From Pseudovibrio axinellae (lineage in GTDB: Bacteria > Pseudomonadota > Alphaproteobacteria > Rhizobiales > Stappiaceae), in assembly GCF_900110875.1 (NCBI RefSeq), contig NZ_FOFM01000006.1, forward strand, positions 186,001 through 250,000: a stretch of 64,000 nucleotides of DNA, written 5' to 3'. Position 1 is the stretch's first letter, and each line of letters opens with the position of its first letter. The notes beneath the pieces were generated by a model. The model was not told where the DNA came from and searched no databases. It saw only the letters and a list, made by a program, of their open reading frames with translations. This document shows positions 36,562 through 45,804 of this stretch, piece after piece. The translations under genes and the position numbers were made by a program.

Positions 36562-37143
36562 TTAGCCGACGACGATCGTATCGTTTTCAGCAAACTGATA
36601 AGGCGGCACAAGCATGTTTTCTGGTGCCGGGCCTTTGCGGATACGACCTGCGGTGTCGTAGTGAGAGCCGTGACATGGGCAGAACCAGCCGCCGAAATCA
36701 CCTGCTTCACCAAGCGGCACACAGCCAAGGTGTGTACAAATTCCAACCATCACCAACCAGGCTTCTTTGCCAGTCGAAGAACGGTTTACGTCACTTGCAT
36801 CAGCACCGTCTTCCAGGTTTGCGTTACGAGCAAACTGGTCTGGAAGATCAGAGATTGGCACTGCGTTGGCTTCAGCGATCTCTTTTTCCGTACGTTGACG
36901 AATAAAGACCGGCTTACCGCGCCAGGTGACTGTGATAGATTGTCCGACTTCAACTGCAGAAACGTCGACTTCAACTGAAGCCAATGCCAGTGCAGATGCA
37001 TCCGGATTCATCTGATGGATAAAGGGCCAAGCCAGAGCTCCCACACCGACCGCGCCCACGGCGCCGGTCGCGATGTACAGAAAATCGCGGCGAGTCGGTT
37101 CTGCCGTGTCCGTGTGTTCCAAGGTCGCGTCCTCTCGAAACAT
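36562..37143 (-). CDS. petA: Ubiquinol-cytochrome c reductase iron-sulfur (Rieske) subunit
   Basis: 193 residues from ATG 37143. A Tat-type N terminus ([12 protein letters not shown]) precedes the membrane anchor; the [2Fe-2S] ligands are in [10 protein letters not shown] and CPCHGSHYD. The start is uncertain: GTG 37158 and ATG 37143 have weak ribosome sites, whereas a TTG at about 37122 has GAGG 8 bases upstream and would place RRDFLY exactly where it is in Rhodobacter. It is the mobile electron carrier of bc1 and the first gene of petABC. Confidence 0.95.
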   Translation of the reverse strand: MFREDATLEHTDTAEPTRRDFLYIATGAVGAVGVGALAWPFIHQMNPDASALALASVEVDVSAVEVGQSITVTWRGKPVFIRQRTEKEIAEANAVPISDLPDQFARNANLEDGADASDVNRSSTGKEAWLVMVGICTHLGCVPLGEAGDFGGWFCPCHGSHYDTAGRIRKGPAPENMLVPPYQFAENDTIVVG

Positions 37144-37484
37144 TATTGAAAGAGACACCTATTCGGACATCACGCTCAGCGCCAGAAACCGGTTTACACC
37201 AGGCGTTCATCTGCGGATCGTTAAGGCCCTTAGGTGAAAATGCGCTAAATACGCACTTATATTGATGGATGCTATCTGCCACCAAAGGTCGCACTTGTCC
37301 AGATCACATAAAATTTTGCGGACTTATTGTCGCAGACAACTTGGGAATAAGCTCTAAAACAGTGGATCAACAACATGTTGGAGCCCGAAACATGAGTCAA
37401 AAGTAGGGTAGTTCGGGAACCAAAAGACGCAAACTGGCCCCGAACTACCTTAAGTTTTACCCTCTTGATTCCCCAGTAAGGCCA
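37144..37484. other. petABC promoter region
   Basis: About 340 bases between the ABC exporter stop and petA. The petA-proximal half must hold the operon promoter and, if the R. capsulatus model applies, PetR sites. A terminator-like hairpin for the exporter lies at 37407-37449. I could not recognise a clear regulator box. Confidence 0.5.
37407..37449 (-). terminator. Hairpin after ABC exporter gene
   Basis: Perfect 11-bp stem GGTAGTTCGGG / CCCGAACTACC with a 21-nt loop, 36 bases after the exporter stop. On the minus strand it is followed by CTACTTTTGAC, a modest T run. Confidence 0.6.
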
Positions 37485-39323
37485 CTATTCAGCCGCAGCT
37501 TGGGCAAGAAAACCGCCAGATTGGTGGTTCCAAAGGTTCTCGTAGATACCCTGAGATTGAACAAGTTCCTCATGGGTACCCATTTCAACAATTTTGCCTT
37601 GATCCATGACAATAAGGCGATCCATTGCCGCAATTGTGGAAAGTCGGTGGGCAATTGCAATAACTGTCTTACCTTCCATCAATTCAAACAGGCTTCCCTG
37701 GATGGCAGCTTCTACTTCTGAATCCAAAGCAGAGGTCGCTTCGTCCAGCACAAGGATCGGAGCATCCTTCAAGAGGACACGGGCAATGGCGACACGCTGG
37801 CGCTGACCACCAGAAAGCTTCACACCGCGTTCACCCACCAGCGTATTAAAGCCAGTGCGCCCTTCTGGGTCCTTCAGATCGGAGATGAACTCCCACGCAT
37901 GTGCACGACGTGCTGCCTCCTGCGCCTGCTCAAAGCTAGCTCCATCTTTGCCATAGGTAATGTTTTCCAAAATGGTCCGATGCAGCAAAGAGGTATCTTG
38001 CGACACCACGCCGATATGCTGACGCAAGCTCTCCTGGGTAACGCCTCGAATGTCCTGTCCATCAATCTTGATGTGACCACCTTCTAAATCATGAAAGCGT
38101 AGCAACAAATTCATCAGCGTTGACTTGCCAGCCCCTGACCTGCCGACGATCCCGATTTTCTCACCAGACTTGATCGACAATGTCAGCTGTTCAAGCACAC
38201 CACTGCCCTTGCCATAATGGAACTTCACATCTTCAAATGAGATTTCCGCTTTGGAAACCACAAGCTCCTTGGCATCATCTTTATCAGCCACTTCAGTGTG
38301 CTTGGACAACATGCCGAGCCCATCTTGAACCGTACCAATATTCTCAAAGAGGCCTGCAACTTCCCATAGGATCCACTGAGACATCCCCTGCAGACGCAAA
38401 GCAAGGCCAATTGACAGCGCGATATCGCCCGTCGTGACCAAGGAACCCTGCCAAAGCCAGATCGAGGTTGCTCCAAGAGACAGAAGCAGCAAGTTGTTAA
38501 TGAAGGACAGACAAACATTGAGCTTAGTCACATTGCGCATTTGCTGATGGACTGTACCCAGGAACTTACTCATGGAGCCCTTGGCATAATCCTCTTCTCG
38601 CGCAGCATGAGAAAACAGCTTCACTGTTGAGATATTCGTATAAGCATCAACAATATGACCAGTCATCAAAGACCGTGCATCCGCTTGCTTCTTCGATATT
38701 TGCTTAAGCCGTGGCACGAAGATGTACATGACCAGGAAATAGGAGGCCAACCACCCGACCATAGGTAGCGCAAGCCTCCAGTCGGCACCTGCAAGCACGA
38801 CAAGTGCAGCCAGAAAATACACGACCACATAGACAAATATGTCAACAATACGAGTAATCACCTCCCTAACGGCGAGAGATGTCTGCATTAACTTGTTGGC
38901 GACACGTCCTGCAAAGTCATTACTAAAAAATGACAAGCTTTGCCGTAGCAACTGCCGGTGGCCCTTCCACCTAATTAGCATTGGGTAGTTGCCTACCAGA
39001 CCCTGATGGAAGAATAGCTCCCAAATTATATTAACAGCCGGAGCGATCACCAGAAGAACAACGCCCATCCATACGAGGCTCCCCCAGTTATCGGCAAAAA
39101 AGGTCTCAGGGTCTTCAGTACTCAGCCAATTAACCAGATCACCCATGAATGTGAAGATAATAACTTCAACAATAGCAATTGCAGCGGCAAAAACTGCGAC
39201 AATCAAAAGCAAAAATGAGACTGGCTTAGTATAGTACCAAACGAAACCCCAGAAATTACTTGGTGGAGTCTCAACCTCTTCGATCTTAAATGGGTCAATA
39301 ATTTTCTCAAGATAAGAGAACAT
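37485..39323 (-). CDS. ABC exporter, fused permease and ATPase
   Basis: 612 residues. A six-helix transmembrane domain (about 30-335) is followed by the ATPase domain: Walker A GRSGAGKST, Q loop VVSQDTSLLHRT, signature LSGGQRQR, Walker B ILVLDEATSALD and H-loop IAHRLST. The intracellular loop has the KQADARSLMTGHIVDAYTNIST motif. It is MsbA/multidrug-like and works as a homodimer or with a second half-transporter. It lies upstream of petABC on the same strand but is separated by a hairpin; substrate unknown. Confidence 0.9.
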   Translation of the reverse strand: MFSYLEKIIDPFKIEEVETPPSNFWGFVWYYTKPVSFLLLIVAVFAAAIAIVEVIIFTFMGDLVNWLSTEDPETFFADNWGSLVWMGVVLLVIAPAVNIIWELFFHQGLVGNYPMLIRWKGHRQLLRQSLSFFSNDFAGRVANKLMQTSLAVREVITRIVDIFVYVVVYFLAALVVLAGADWRLALPMVGWLASYFLVMYIFVPRLKQISKKQADARSLMTGHIVDAYTNISTVKLFSHAAREEDYAKGSMSKFLGTVHQQMRNVTKLNVCLSFINNLLLLSLGATSIWLWQGSLVTTGDIALSIGLALRLQGMSQWILWEVAGLFENIGTVQDGLGMLSKHTEVADKDDAKELVVSKAEISFEDVKFHYGKGSGVLEQLTLSIKSGEKIGIVGRSGAGKSTLMNLLLRFHDLEGGHIKIDGQDIRGVTQESLRQHIGVVSQDTSLLHRTILENITYGKDGASFEQAQEAARRAHAWEFISDLKDPEGRTGFNTLVGERGVKLSGGQRQRVAIARVLLKDAPILVLDEATSALDSEVEAAIQGSLFELMEGKTVIAIAHRLSTIAAMDRLIVMDQGKIVEMGTHEELVQSQGIYENLWNHQSGGFLAQAAAE

Positions 39324-39396
39324 GACAAATCCTAAGTAAGATGTTTATTTTACTGGATACGCTACGATATCAACACGGGGAAACAATGGCGGTTGC

Positions 39397-39786
39397 TTAC
39401 TGCAACCACTCATCTCTTTCGTAAGGATCTCTGCTGTCTTTCGATGGGCCTGAAAATGTCCAGATGACACTTGCAAACCCAACTCCAACAGCAAAAGCAC
39501 CAACCAACGTATCGATAAAACGTTCCTTCAATAGAGAGCCGTTTTCACGCACTCCATTTGATTCAACAAGCTCTACAGCGCCCAATTCGGCGTAAAGTGC
39601 TGGAACAATTGCAAAAAATGCAACTCCTGCACTAATCAGCAAGAACCAGAAAGCATGCTTCAGGCTTTGAGAGAGAAGTCTTTTTTCAGGACGGGCCGAA
39701 CGCAAATAACTGCGGTTATCGACCGGAATTTGAGCTGCAAAGCCGTCACGGGACGCGACTTGCGCCCAGATAAACGAGGTAATCAT
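39397..39786 (-). CDS. Small membrane protein of unknown function
   Basis: 129 residues from ATG 39786, which has GGAG exactly 8 bases upstream; a TTG 42 bases earlier is in frame. Two membrane segments are visible: AFWFLLISAGVAFFAIVPAL and TLVGAFAVGVGFASVIWTF, with a charged N terminus and an acidic tail (SKDSRDPYERDEW). I do not recognise the family. It lies 73 bases upstream of the ABC exporter on the same strand and may be co-transcribed with it. Confidence 0.65.
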   Translation of the reverse strand: MITSFIWAQVASRDGFAAQIPVDNRSYLRSARPEKRLLSQSLKHAFWFLLISAGVAFFAIVPALYAELGAVELVESNGVRENGSLLKERFIDTLVGAFAVGVGFASVIWTFSGPSKDSRDPYERDEWLQ

Positions 39787-39891
39787 TGGAAATACTCCGA
39801 CAACATATGCATGCAACCACAGACGCAATTCGTCTTTGAAGGGTTACATTGAGAAAATACGAGTTAGATGAGAGTGTTGGAAAAACGCTTT

Positions 39892-39993
39892 TTAAGCGAA
39901 AACATTGCAACGAGAACTATTGGTGGGATGCGTCTTGCATGCGCCAACAGTTGGGAGAACATGTTCGTTCATAACTACAAATACAGTATTCAT
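39892..39993 (-). CDS. Candidate small ORF (33 residues), possible leader peptide
   Basis: ATG 39993 on the minus strand is preceded by GAGGGAG at ideal spacing, and the frame runs 33 codons to TAA at 39892. The product begins MNTVFVVMNEHVLP and has two cysteines; no membrane segment or known family. Right at its stop a short CGCTT/AAGCG hairpin runs into TTTTT. It sits between a stronger hairpin (40025-40042) and the small membrane protein gene. Support is the ribosome site and position only. Confidence 0.35.
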   Translation of the reverse strand: MNTVFVVMNEHVLPTVGACKTHPTNSSRCNVFA

Positions 39994-40024
39994 GCGTGTC
40001 TCCCTCGGTCCAATGTTAAAAACA

Positions 40025-40042
40025 GCTGATCGGGCGATCAGC
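40025..40042 (-). terminator. Hairpin, terminator or attenuator on minus strand
   Basis: GCTGATCG and CGATCAGC form an 8-bp perfect stem with a 2-base centre; on the minus strand TGTTTTTAAC follows. No gene ends just upstream on that strand (trmL is on the plus strand), so it may act within a leader rather than at the end of a gene. It could also be an operator. Confidence 0.5.
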
Positions 40043-40355
40043 AACTCGGAGAGTTATATTCAAAGATGAATAGGGCTCTCAGCCGGTGCGAGATGCTTAT
40101 ACCCATAAAGGAACAAAGCTGCCTAGCCCCTAATATTCCAGAAAATGACTTTGGATTGCAGTGTATCTTTTTCGCAACATATATCACCTAGTTTACGCAT
40201 GCCTCTTGTTTCCAAATAGGTTTCGCCCATAACGCCCCCTCATATTTCAAGAAACTATGCATTTTTTCTGGCGATTTTCACCGGGTTCCTCTAGATGCCC
40301 GAGTGATGCTTCCATAAACGAACCTGAACACGACCAGCAGCGAGCACCCTCAGAT

Positions 40356-40811
40356 ATGCCAGATATCGCTCTTTACCAACCCGACATCCCGCAGAACACA
40401 GGGACGCTGCTAAGGTTGGCTGCATGTATGGATGTAACGGTCCACTTGATCGAGCCTGCAGGCTTTCCTCTTTCAGATCATGCACTCAAGCGGGCAGGTA
40501 TGGACTACATCGAGCGCGCGAAGCTTCAGCGCCATCTTGACTGGGAGAGCTTTCGTGCTTGGCAGCTAGCAGAAAAGCGCAGACTTATCCTCATGACCAC
40601 AAAAGGAGCGCGGAGCTATACTCAATTCGCGTTCAAAAAAGACGATCTAATCTTGATGGGGCGAGAAAGCTCAGGGGTGCCAGAGGACGTTCATCAAGTT
40701 GCAGATGCACGATTACTGATCCCAATGAAGAACGGCATGCGTTCTTTAAACATGGCGGTATCTACGGGCATGGTTCTGGGTGAGGCCCTACGTCAAACAG
40801 ATTGCTTTTGA
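40356..40811 (+). CDS. trmL: tRNA (cytidine(34)-2'-O)-methyltransferase
   Basis: 151 residues from ATG 40356; the frame is open about 100 bases further upstream but only this start fits the family length. SPOUT knot motifs: YQPDIPQNTGTLLRLAACMDV, LMGRESSGVPEDVH and IPMKNGMRSLNMAVSTGMVLGE. It methylates the wobble ribose of tRNA-Leu isoacceptors. It is upstream of the secreted paralogues and hemF on the same strand. Confidence 0.93.
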   Translation: MPDIALYQPDIPQNTGTLLRLAACMDVTVHLIEPAGFPLSDHALKRAGMDYIERAKLQRHLDWESFRAWQLAEKRRLILMTTKGARSYTQFAFKKDDLILMGRESSGVPEDVHQVADARLLIPMKNGMRSLNMAVSTGMVLGEALRQTDCF

Positions 40812-40879
40812 CACAAGTACAACCTAGGCTAGGCGCATTGTTAAATACGGTGCCTCGCACAGTTTAGGTTTATTTTGCA

Positions 40880-41461
40880 ATGTTCGAGTGTCATCTGAAG
40901 AATCTTACTCATCTGTTTTGCATGACACTCGTGCTTTTGCTTCCTCACACAGCCCTTGCAGGAGCACCACTTGAACCCGTGCTCTCTCCCAATTTGCGTG
41001 ATGAAGCACAGTTGGACCAATATGTAAGCCAACTCAACGAAATATACCCCTGCGACTGGCATGATGCGCATAAACGCAGCGGGTATAATCTCTACCATAT
41101 CGGGAATGATATACAGGTGTTGGAATTCTCCTGCACTGTAGGGCTACACAACCTTGCAAGCATTTATATCCGTCAGGTCAACGGCACAGACGAAGCCATA
41201 AAGCCAATTTTAATTCATCGACCTAAAGGTCAGCCCGTCATCAGCCCTTACATCCTCTACAACAGTTTCTGGGACTTTTCGCGCAATGCGCTGACCAGCT
41301 TTACCGTTGATCGTGGCCTGTCCGATTGCGGGTCTTTTGAGGTGCACCGCTTTACAGCGGATGGCCAACTAAAGCTCCAAGAATATCGCGCGAAGCGCAC
41401 CTGTGATGGGAAGTTCCAAGAGCCGACCAATTACCAGCTTATCTATTATGCAGAGGATTGA
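40880..41461 (+). CDS. Secreted four-cysteine protein, DUF1176-like (first paralogue)
   Basis: 193 residues with an N-terminal signal peptide (hydrophobic MTLVLLLPHTALAGA). The mature part carries YPCDW, LEFSC, LSDCGSFEVHRFTADG and TCDGKF; the last two blocks resemble the C-terminal part of DUF1176 proteins. The four cysteines are shared with the next gene, which suggests two conserved disulfides in the periplasm. It has the same length as its neighbour, a tandem duplicate. Function unknown. Confidence 0.75.
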   Translation: MFECHLKNLTHLFCMTLVLLLPHTALAGAPLEPVLSPNLRDEAQLDQYVSQLNEIYPCDWHDAHKRSGYNLYHIGNDIQVLEFSCTVGLHNLASIYIRQVNGTDEAIKPILIHRPKGQPVISPYILYNSFWDFSRNALTSFTVDRGLSDCGSFEVHRFTADGQLKLQEYRAKRTCDGKFQEPTNYQLIYYAED

Positions 41462-41599
41462 GCGTTTACCCGCCTTTTGTCATTCTCAGTCCAACAATCA
41501 CTTCCTGTAAACCAAAAGCTTTCAGCCTACCGTAAGAGGCAAAAGGCTATTCTCTTGTAACCTCAATCAGAGTTTGCAGTTACAAAGAGGATGGCTTCC

Positions 41600-42181
41600 G
41601 TGTTCAAAACCGTATTGAGAGATACATCAGCATTCCGCAGCATACTGGTCGCCTGCCTGTCGTCCGTTCTTCTTGCATCCCAAGCCCAAGCTGACGCAAA
41701 GCAACCTCAAAAAGAAATGGGCCGACAGAATCTGAACCGCTACCTCCCGCTGTTGAATGCCGCCTACCCCTGCGATTGGACGGCAACCCATGACGATTAT
41801 GGCAATTACCGAATGAAGTTTGGCGTAGATGTGCAGGTACTGGATTTTTCTTGCACCATCATCCCTTATAATAGCGCCCACCTCTTCGTCCGTGTAGATG
41901 AGAAAAACCCGGACAGCGCACAGCTGTTAACGTTTGAGCGCCCCAGCGGCGAAAACAACGGTGATCCAAAAATCGTTTTCAATGGGGTCTGGCACATCAA
42001 AACCGGAGACCTGACAAGTTTTACAAAAGGGCATCCTCTAGGGGATTGTGGCACCTACGAAGTTCACCGGTTTACTCCGGACGGCTACCCTCATCTCATC
42101 GAGTTCCGCTCCAAACCCAATTGCGATGGAAACTACATGAAGCCTGAAGAGTACCCCGTCATTTTCAAAGCGGGGAATTGA
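41600..42181 (+). CDS. Secreted four-cysteine protein, DUF1176-like (second paralogue)
   Basis: 193 residues from GTG 41600, chosen because AAAGAGG ends 9 bases upstream; ATG 41591 touches that site and is unlikely. Signal peptide ending in SQAQADA. Matching blocks to the upstream paralogue are AYPCDW, LDFSC, LGDCGTYEVHRFTPDG and NCDGNYM. The repeat VQVLDFSCT / IQVLEFSCT shows the common origin. It ends 83 bases before hemF. No known function. Confidence 0.75.
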   Translation: MFKTVLRDTSAFRSILVACLSSVLLASQAQADAKQPQKEMGRQNLNRYLPLLNAAYPCDWTATHDDYGNYRMKFGVDVQVLDFSCTIIPYNSAHLFVRVDEKNPDSAQLLTFERPSGENNGDPKIVFNGVWHIKTGDLTSFTKGHPLGDCGTYEVHRFTPDGYPHLIEFRSKPNCDGNYMKPEEYPVIFKAGN

Positions 42182-42264
42182 CGAACGAGCAGCACGCATA
42201 ACTGTACATCTCCAAGGCCGTCCAGTACATAGAGCACCAAATATGGCTTTGCGCTTCAGGAGGG

Positions 42265-43179
42265 ATGATGAGCGAGCAAATAAATGCACTTCCAGCTGAT
42301 CTGGAAGATAAGAAGAAAGAAGCGGCAGCGTGGTTCAGCCAGCTTCGTGACAACATTTGCGCAGCTTTTGAGAAGCTGGAAGAAGAAGTAGGCGAACAGG
42401 ATGGCCCACTTTCAGAACAGCCAGCTGGCCGCTTTGAGCGCACCCCCTGGGAACGCACAGACCACACCGGCGGCCATGGCGGCGGCGGTGTTATGTCTTT
42501 GATGCATGGCCGCGTTTTTGAAAAGGTCGGCGTCCACGTATCGAGCGTGCATGGCGAATTCTCTCCTGAATTTAGAGACCAAATCCCCGGCGCAAGCGAA
42601 GACCCTAGGTTTTGGGCCTCAGGAATCTCCTTGATTGCCCACATGCACAACCCCAACGTCCCAGCTGTTCACATGAACACGCGTATGGTTGTTACAACGA
42701 AACAGTGGTTCGGTGGCGGAGCAGATCTGACCCCTGTCTTGGGCGCACGCCGCACCCATGAAGACCCGGACACCGTTGAGTTCCACGCTGCGATGAAAGC
42801 AGCATGCGAAAACCACCCCGGTGCTGACTACGACCACTTTAGAAAATGGTGCGATGACTACTTCTATCTGCCACATCGCAAAGAACACCGCGGAGTTGGC
42901 GGCATCTTTTATGACCGTCACAACACCGGTGACTGGAATGCGGACCTGGATTTAACCAAGTCCGTCGGCAACGCCTTCCTCGACATCTACCCGAAACTGG
43001 TGCGGAAAAACTTTTTGACGCCTTGGACAGTGGAACAACGCGAAGAACAACTCGTGCGCCGTGGCCGCTATGTAGAGTTCAACCTGCTCTATGATCGCGG
43101 AACCATCTTTGGCCTGAAAACAGGTGGCAACGTCTCTTCTATCCTGTCTTCCATGCCACCAGTGGTAAAGTGGCCATAA
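42265..43179 (+). CDS. hemF: Oxygen-dependent coproporphyrinogen III oxidase
   Basis: 304 residues. [43 protein letters not shown] at the start of the core, [24 protein letters not shown] (active-site His/Arg), [12 protein letters not shown], and the C-terminal [20 protein letters not shown] motif are diagnostic. It converts coproporphyrinogen III to protoporphyrinogen IX with O2; hemG at the window start does the next step. AGGAGG lies right before two ATGs (42265, 42268), the second being better spaced. Confidence 0.97.
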   Translation: MMSEQINALPADLEDKKKEAAAWFSQLRDNICAAFEKLEEEVGEQDGPLSEQPAGRFERTPWERTDHTGGHGGGGVMSLMHGRVFEKVGVHVSSVHGEFSPEFRDQIPGASEDPRFWASGISLIAHMHNPNVPAVHMNTRMVVTTKQWFGGGADLTPVLGARRTHEDPDTVEFHAAMKAACENHPGADYDHFRKWCDDYFYLPHRKEHRGVGGIFYDRHNTGDWNADLDLTKSVGNAFLDIYPKLVRKNFLTPWTVEQREEQLVRRGRYVEFNLLYDRGTIFGLKTGGNVSSILSSMPPVVKWP

Positions 43180-43198
43180 GCCACTCAACATGACACAA

Positions 43199-43233
43199 GC
43201 ATCCCGATCAACAAATCGGGATGCCTTCTTTCT
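43199..43233. terminator. Terminator after hemF
   Basis: Perfect 10-bp stem GCATCCCGAT / ATCGGGATGC with a 6-nt loop followed by CTTCTTTCT. It lies between convergent hemF and the DUF2087 gene. Confidence 0.8.
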
Positions 43234-43252
43234 AGCGTCATGGTGCTCCAGA

Positions 43253-43843
43253 TTAAGTGTCAGGCCGTACAATGAAGGAAAGAGCAGCGCGAGTAGGATT
43301 GCTCGCCAGACGCCGGGCCTTCAAGCGCCCGATCAAATCAAGCGCTTCCAGCGGAGGCCGCTGCTCCTGCCGCCTATAATCGGAACCGTCTCGATTACGC
43401 TGCAACATTCCTAGACCAAACAACTCCCTTCGCAACAGCGCAGGATCTCCAAAACAATGAGCTCCGTTCAGCAGGGCGTTGACTTCCTTTTCACTGAGCG
43501 ATGTTCCCGCTGGGATCACAGACCACATCTGCCATAGGCAAAGAACTTGCACTTGCCTTCGGCCAGGCCATTTCACCAGTTGCCCAACCTCATCAAATTG
43601 GTTGAGTGCTCTCTCTAAAAGACGATGATCAATCTTCTCTTCAATAGCCGGGTTATCAACTCGAGGATAAGCAACATGAGCCGCCTTTAAATGTTGGAAA
43701 TTCTTAAATCCTGAAGATTTGGCAAGCATGTTCATCAGCTCCAGATGAGATGGAGCTGCGCCGTGGGATTTCATCTGGCGGGCAATACTGCGCGCAAACT
43801 GAGAAATATCAGGCGAACTAAAAGGAACCGGGACTCTCGACAT
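43253..43843 (-). CDS. DUF2087 domain-containing protein
   Basis: 196 residues, AGGA upstream of the ATG. The N-terminal part (about 10-60) has LELMNMLAKSSGFKNFQHLKA, a helical segment also found fused to other domains in alphaproteobacteria. The C-terminal part is DUF2087: KWPGRRQVQVLCLWQMWSVIPAGTSLSEKEVNALLNGAHCFGDPALLRRELFGLGMLQRNRDGSDYRR. DUF2087 is often linked to ArsR-type regulators and suggests nucleic-acid binding, but that is inference. Confidence 0.8.
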   Translation of the reverse strand: MSRVPVPFSSPDISQFARSIARQMKSHGAAPSHLELMNMLAKSSGFKNFQHLKAAHVAYPRVDNPAIEEKIDHRLLERALNQFDEVGQLVKWPGRRQVQVLCLWQMWSVIPAGTSLSEKEVNALLNGAHCFGDPALLRRELFGLGMLQRNRDGSDYRRQEQRPPLEALDLIGRLKARRLASNPTRAALSFIVRPDT

Positions 43844-44157
43844 TGAAAAATCCTTTTGGCCGCATCAAATTTCGTGGTTGCTGGCTTACGAAGCGGCATC
43901 GGGCATGAATGTCGATTGCTTCTGAAGTGAAGTGGCAGGTTTAGCTCCCCTTTCGGGGCAGCAACGCCTTGGGAACTGCCGACCATTTGAAACAATAAAA
44001 GCACAACGCACAAAATGTCAACGTGCTCTTGATTGGCGCATAATTAACCACGCGCAGTCGGTAAGCTACACAACTCACACTGTGTTCGAGCAGCAAAAGC
44101 ATTCAAGCGGCGACATGCCGGACATAGGCAATAAATGTCAGGCTACACGCACATGCC
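43844..44157. other. Intergenic region without a supported gene
   Basis: About 310 bases between the DUF2087 gene and the end of fumC. It contains the DUF2087 promoter side; nothing else was recognised, and no clear terminator is seen after fumC. Confidence 0.5.
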
Positions 44158-45564
44158 CTAGCCCGGCCTGACCATATTTTCGGGGCGAACGGCCTTGTCA
44201 AACTCCTCAAGCGTCACATAGCCAAGCCGCAACGCCTCTTCTTTCAAGGTCGTTCCGTTCTTATGAGCTGCCTTCGCAATTTCAGTCGCCTTGTCATACC
44301 CAATGGTTGGCGCAAGTGCAGTCACCAGCATCAACGAGCGCTCCATCAAGTCTTCAATACGATCCGTGTTCGGCTCAATGCCAACAACGCAGCGATCTGC
44401 AAAACTCACCATACAATCCGCCAGAAGCTCAATAGATTGCAGCAGGCTATTGGCTATAACCGGCTTAAACACGTTCAGTTCAAAGTGTCCGGTTGCGCCC
44501 GCCACACTGATAGCCGTCTGATTGCCCATCACCTGAGCGCACACCATTGTCACCGCTTCACATTGAGTCGGGTTCACCTTGCCAGGCATAATTGAGGAAC
44601 CTGGCTCGTTGGCGGGCAGAGTAAGCTCTCCAAGCCCGGAACGCGGCCCAGAAGCAAGGAACCGGATATCATTGGCAATCTTCATCAAGGAGCAAGCCAG
44701 CGCATTCAACGCGCCATGAGCAAACACCGCTGCATCATGTGTTGCCAAAGCCTCAAATTTATTAGGTGCCGTCACAAATGGGAGTCCAGTCAGCGCACTC
44801 ACACGGGCAGCAAATGCTCGTGCAAATTCAGGCGTTGAGTTAAGCCCAGTACCAACAGCCGTCCCTCCTTGGGCAAGGCGATAGAGCCCCACAAGGCTCT
44901 GCTCAATACGTTCTTTGGAATACTCCAGCTGCGCCGTATACCCGGAAAACTCTTGCCCCAATGTCAAAGGGGTCGCATCCTGCGTATGCGTGCGGCCAAT
45001 CTTCACGATATCGGCAAAAGCGGCAACCTTCGCCTCAAGCGCAGAATGCAAATGTTCGAGCGCAGGCAGCAATATCTTATTAATCTGACAAGCAGCTGCA
45101 ATATGCATCGCAGTTGGGAATGTGTCGTTTGAAGACTGTCCCATATTCACGTGGTCATTGGGATGCACCGGAAACTTGCTGCCAACTTGTCCGTCAAGTA
45201 TTTCGATCGCCCGGTTTGCAATCACCTCGTTGGTGTTCATGTTAGACTGGGTCCCAGACCCTGTCTGCCAGATCACAAGCGGGAAATGCTCATCCAGCTT
45301 ACCAGAAATCACCTCACGCGCAGCCTGACAGATTGCTGTGCCAAGCTCTTCAGAAAGGCGGCCCTCTTCCACGTTCACCTTGGCAGCAGCCAGCTTTACG
45401 GCTCCCAACGCGTGGATAAGCGCAGGAGGCAGATGCTCCCTTCCAATAGGAAAGTTAATCAGCGATCTGGCTGTTTGCGCGCCCCAGTATTTGTCAATAG
45501 GAACATCGAGTACGCCAAAACTATCGGATTCGCGGCGCATACCATCAGAATTTTGAGCAGACAT
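44158..45564 (-). CDS. fumC: Class II fumarate hydratase
   Basis: 468 residues. [76 protein letters not shown] and the signature [15 protein letters not shown] are all present. The enzyme hydrates fumarate to malate in the TCA cycle; the class II form has no iron-sulfur cluster and is oxygen-stable. GGAAAG lies before the ATG. Confidence 0.96.
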   Translation of the reverse strand: MSAQNSDGMRRESDSFGVLDVPIDKYWGAQTARSLINFPIGREHLPPALIHALGAVKLAAAKVNVEEGRLSEELGTAICQAAREVISGKLDEHFPLVIWQTGSGTQSNMNTNEVIANRAIEILDGQVGSKFPVHPNDHVNMGQSSNDTFPTAMHIAAACQINKILLPALEHLHSALEAKVAAFADIVKIGRTHTQDATPLTLGQEFSGYTAQLEYSKERIEQSLVGLYRLAQGGTAVGTGLNSTPEFARAFAARVSALTGLPFVTAPNKFEALATHDAAVFAHGALNALACSLMKIANDIRFLASGPRSGLGELTLPANEPGSSIMPGKVNPTQCEAVTMVCAQVMGNQTAISVAGATGHFELNVFKPVIANSLLQSIELLADCMVSFADRCVVGIEPNTDRIEDLMERSLMLVTALAPTIGYDKATEIAKAAHKNGTTLKEEALRLGYVTLEEFDKAVRPENMVRPG

Positions 45565-45804
45565 CGAAACTTTCCTCTAAAGCGTACTCCCGCAAACCGG
45601 GATTGGTTTAAAACCAAGCATACGCGACAAAACAATGGCACAAGCAGTGTAACTTCAATTTGAGCACCAAACTGCTTGGGCGACATATAAGAACAAAACG
45701 TGAATTTTCAGTGCATGAAACACCCGTTTTCATTTACAACCTTCAGCCAACCTGTTTATTCTCAACCAATACCTACCCAAGATATATCAAAAAAGTTTCA
45801 CCAG

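Larger units (their letters stand above)
39787..40355. other. Long intergenic region with hairpin and possible leader ORF
   Basis: About 570 bases between the small membrane protein gene and trmL. The left half holds a candidate 33-codon ORF and an upstream hairpin on the minus strand. The right half is AT-rich with no further gene and should contain the promoters. Confidence 0.5.
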
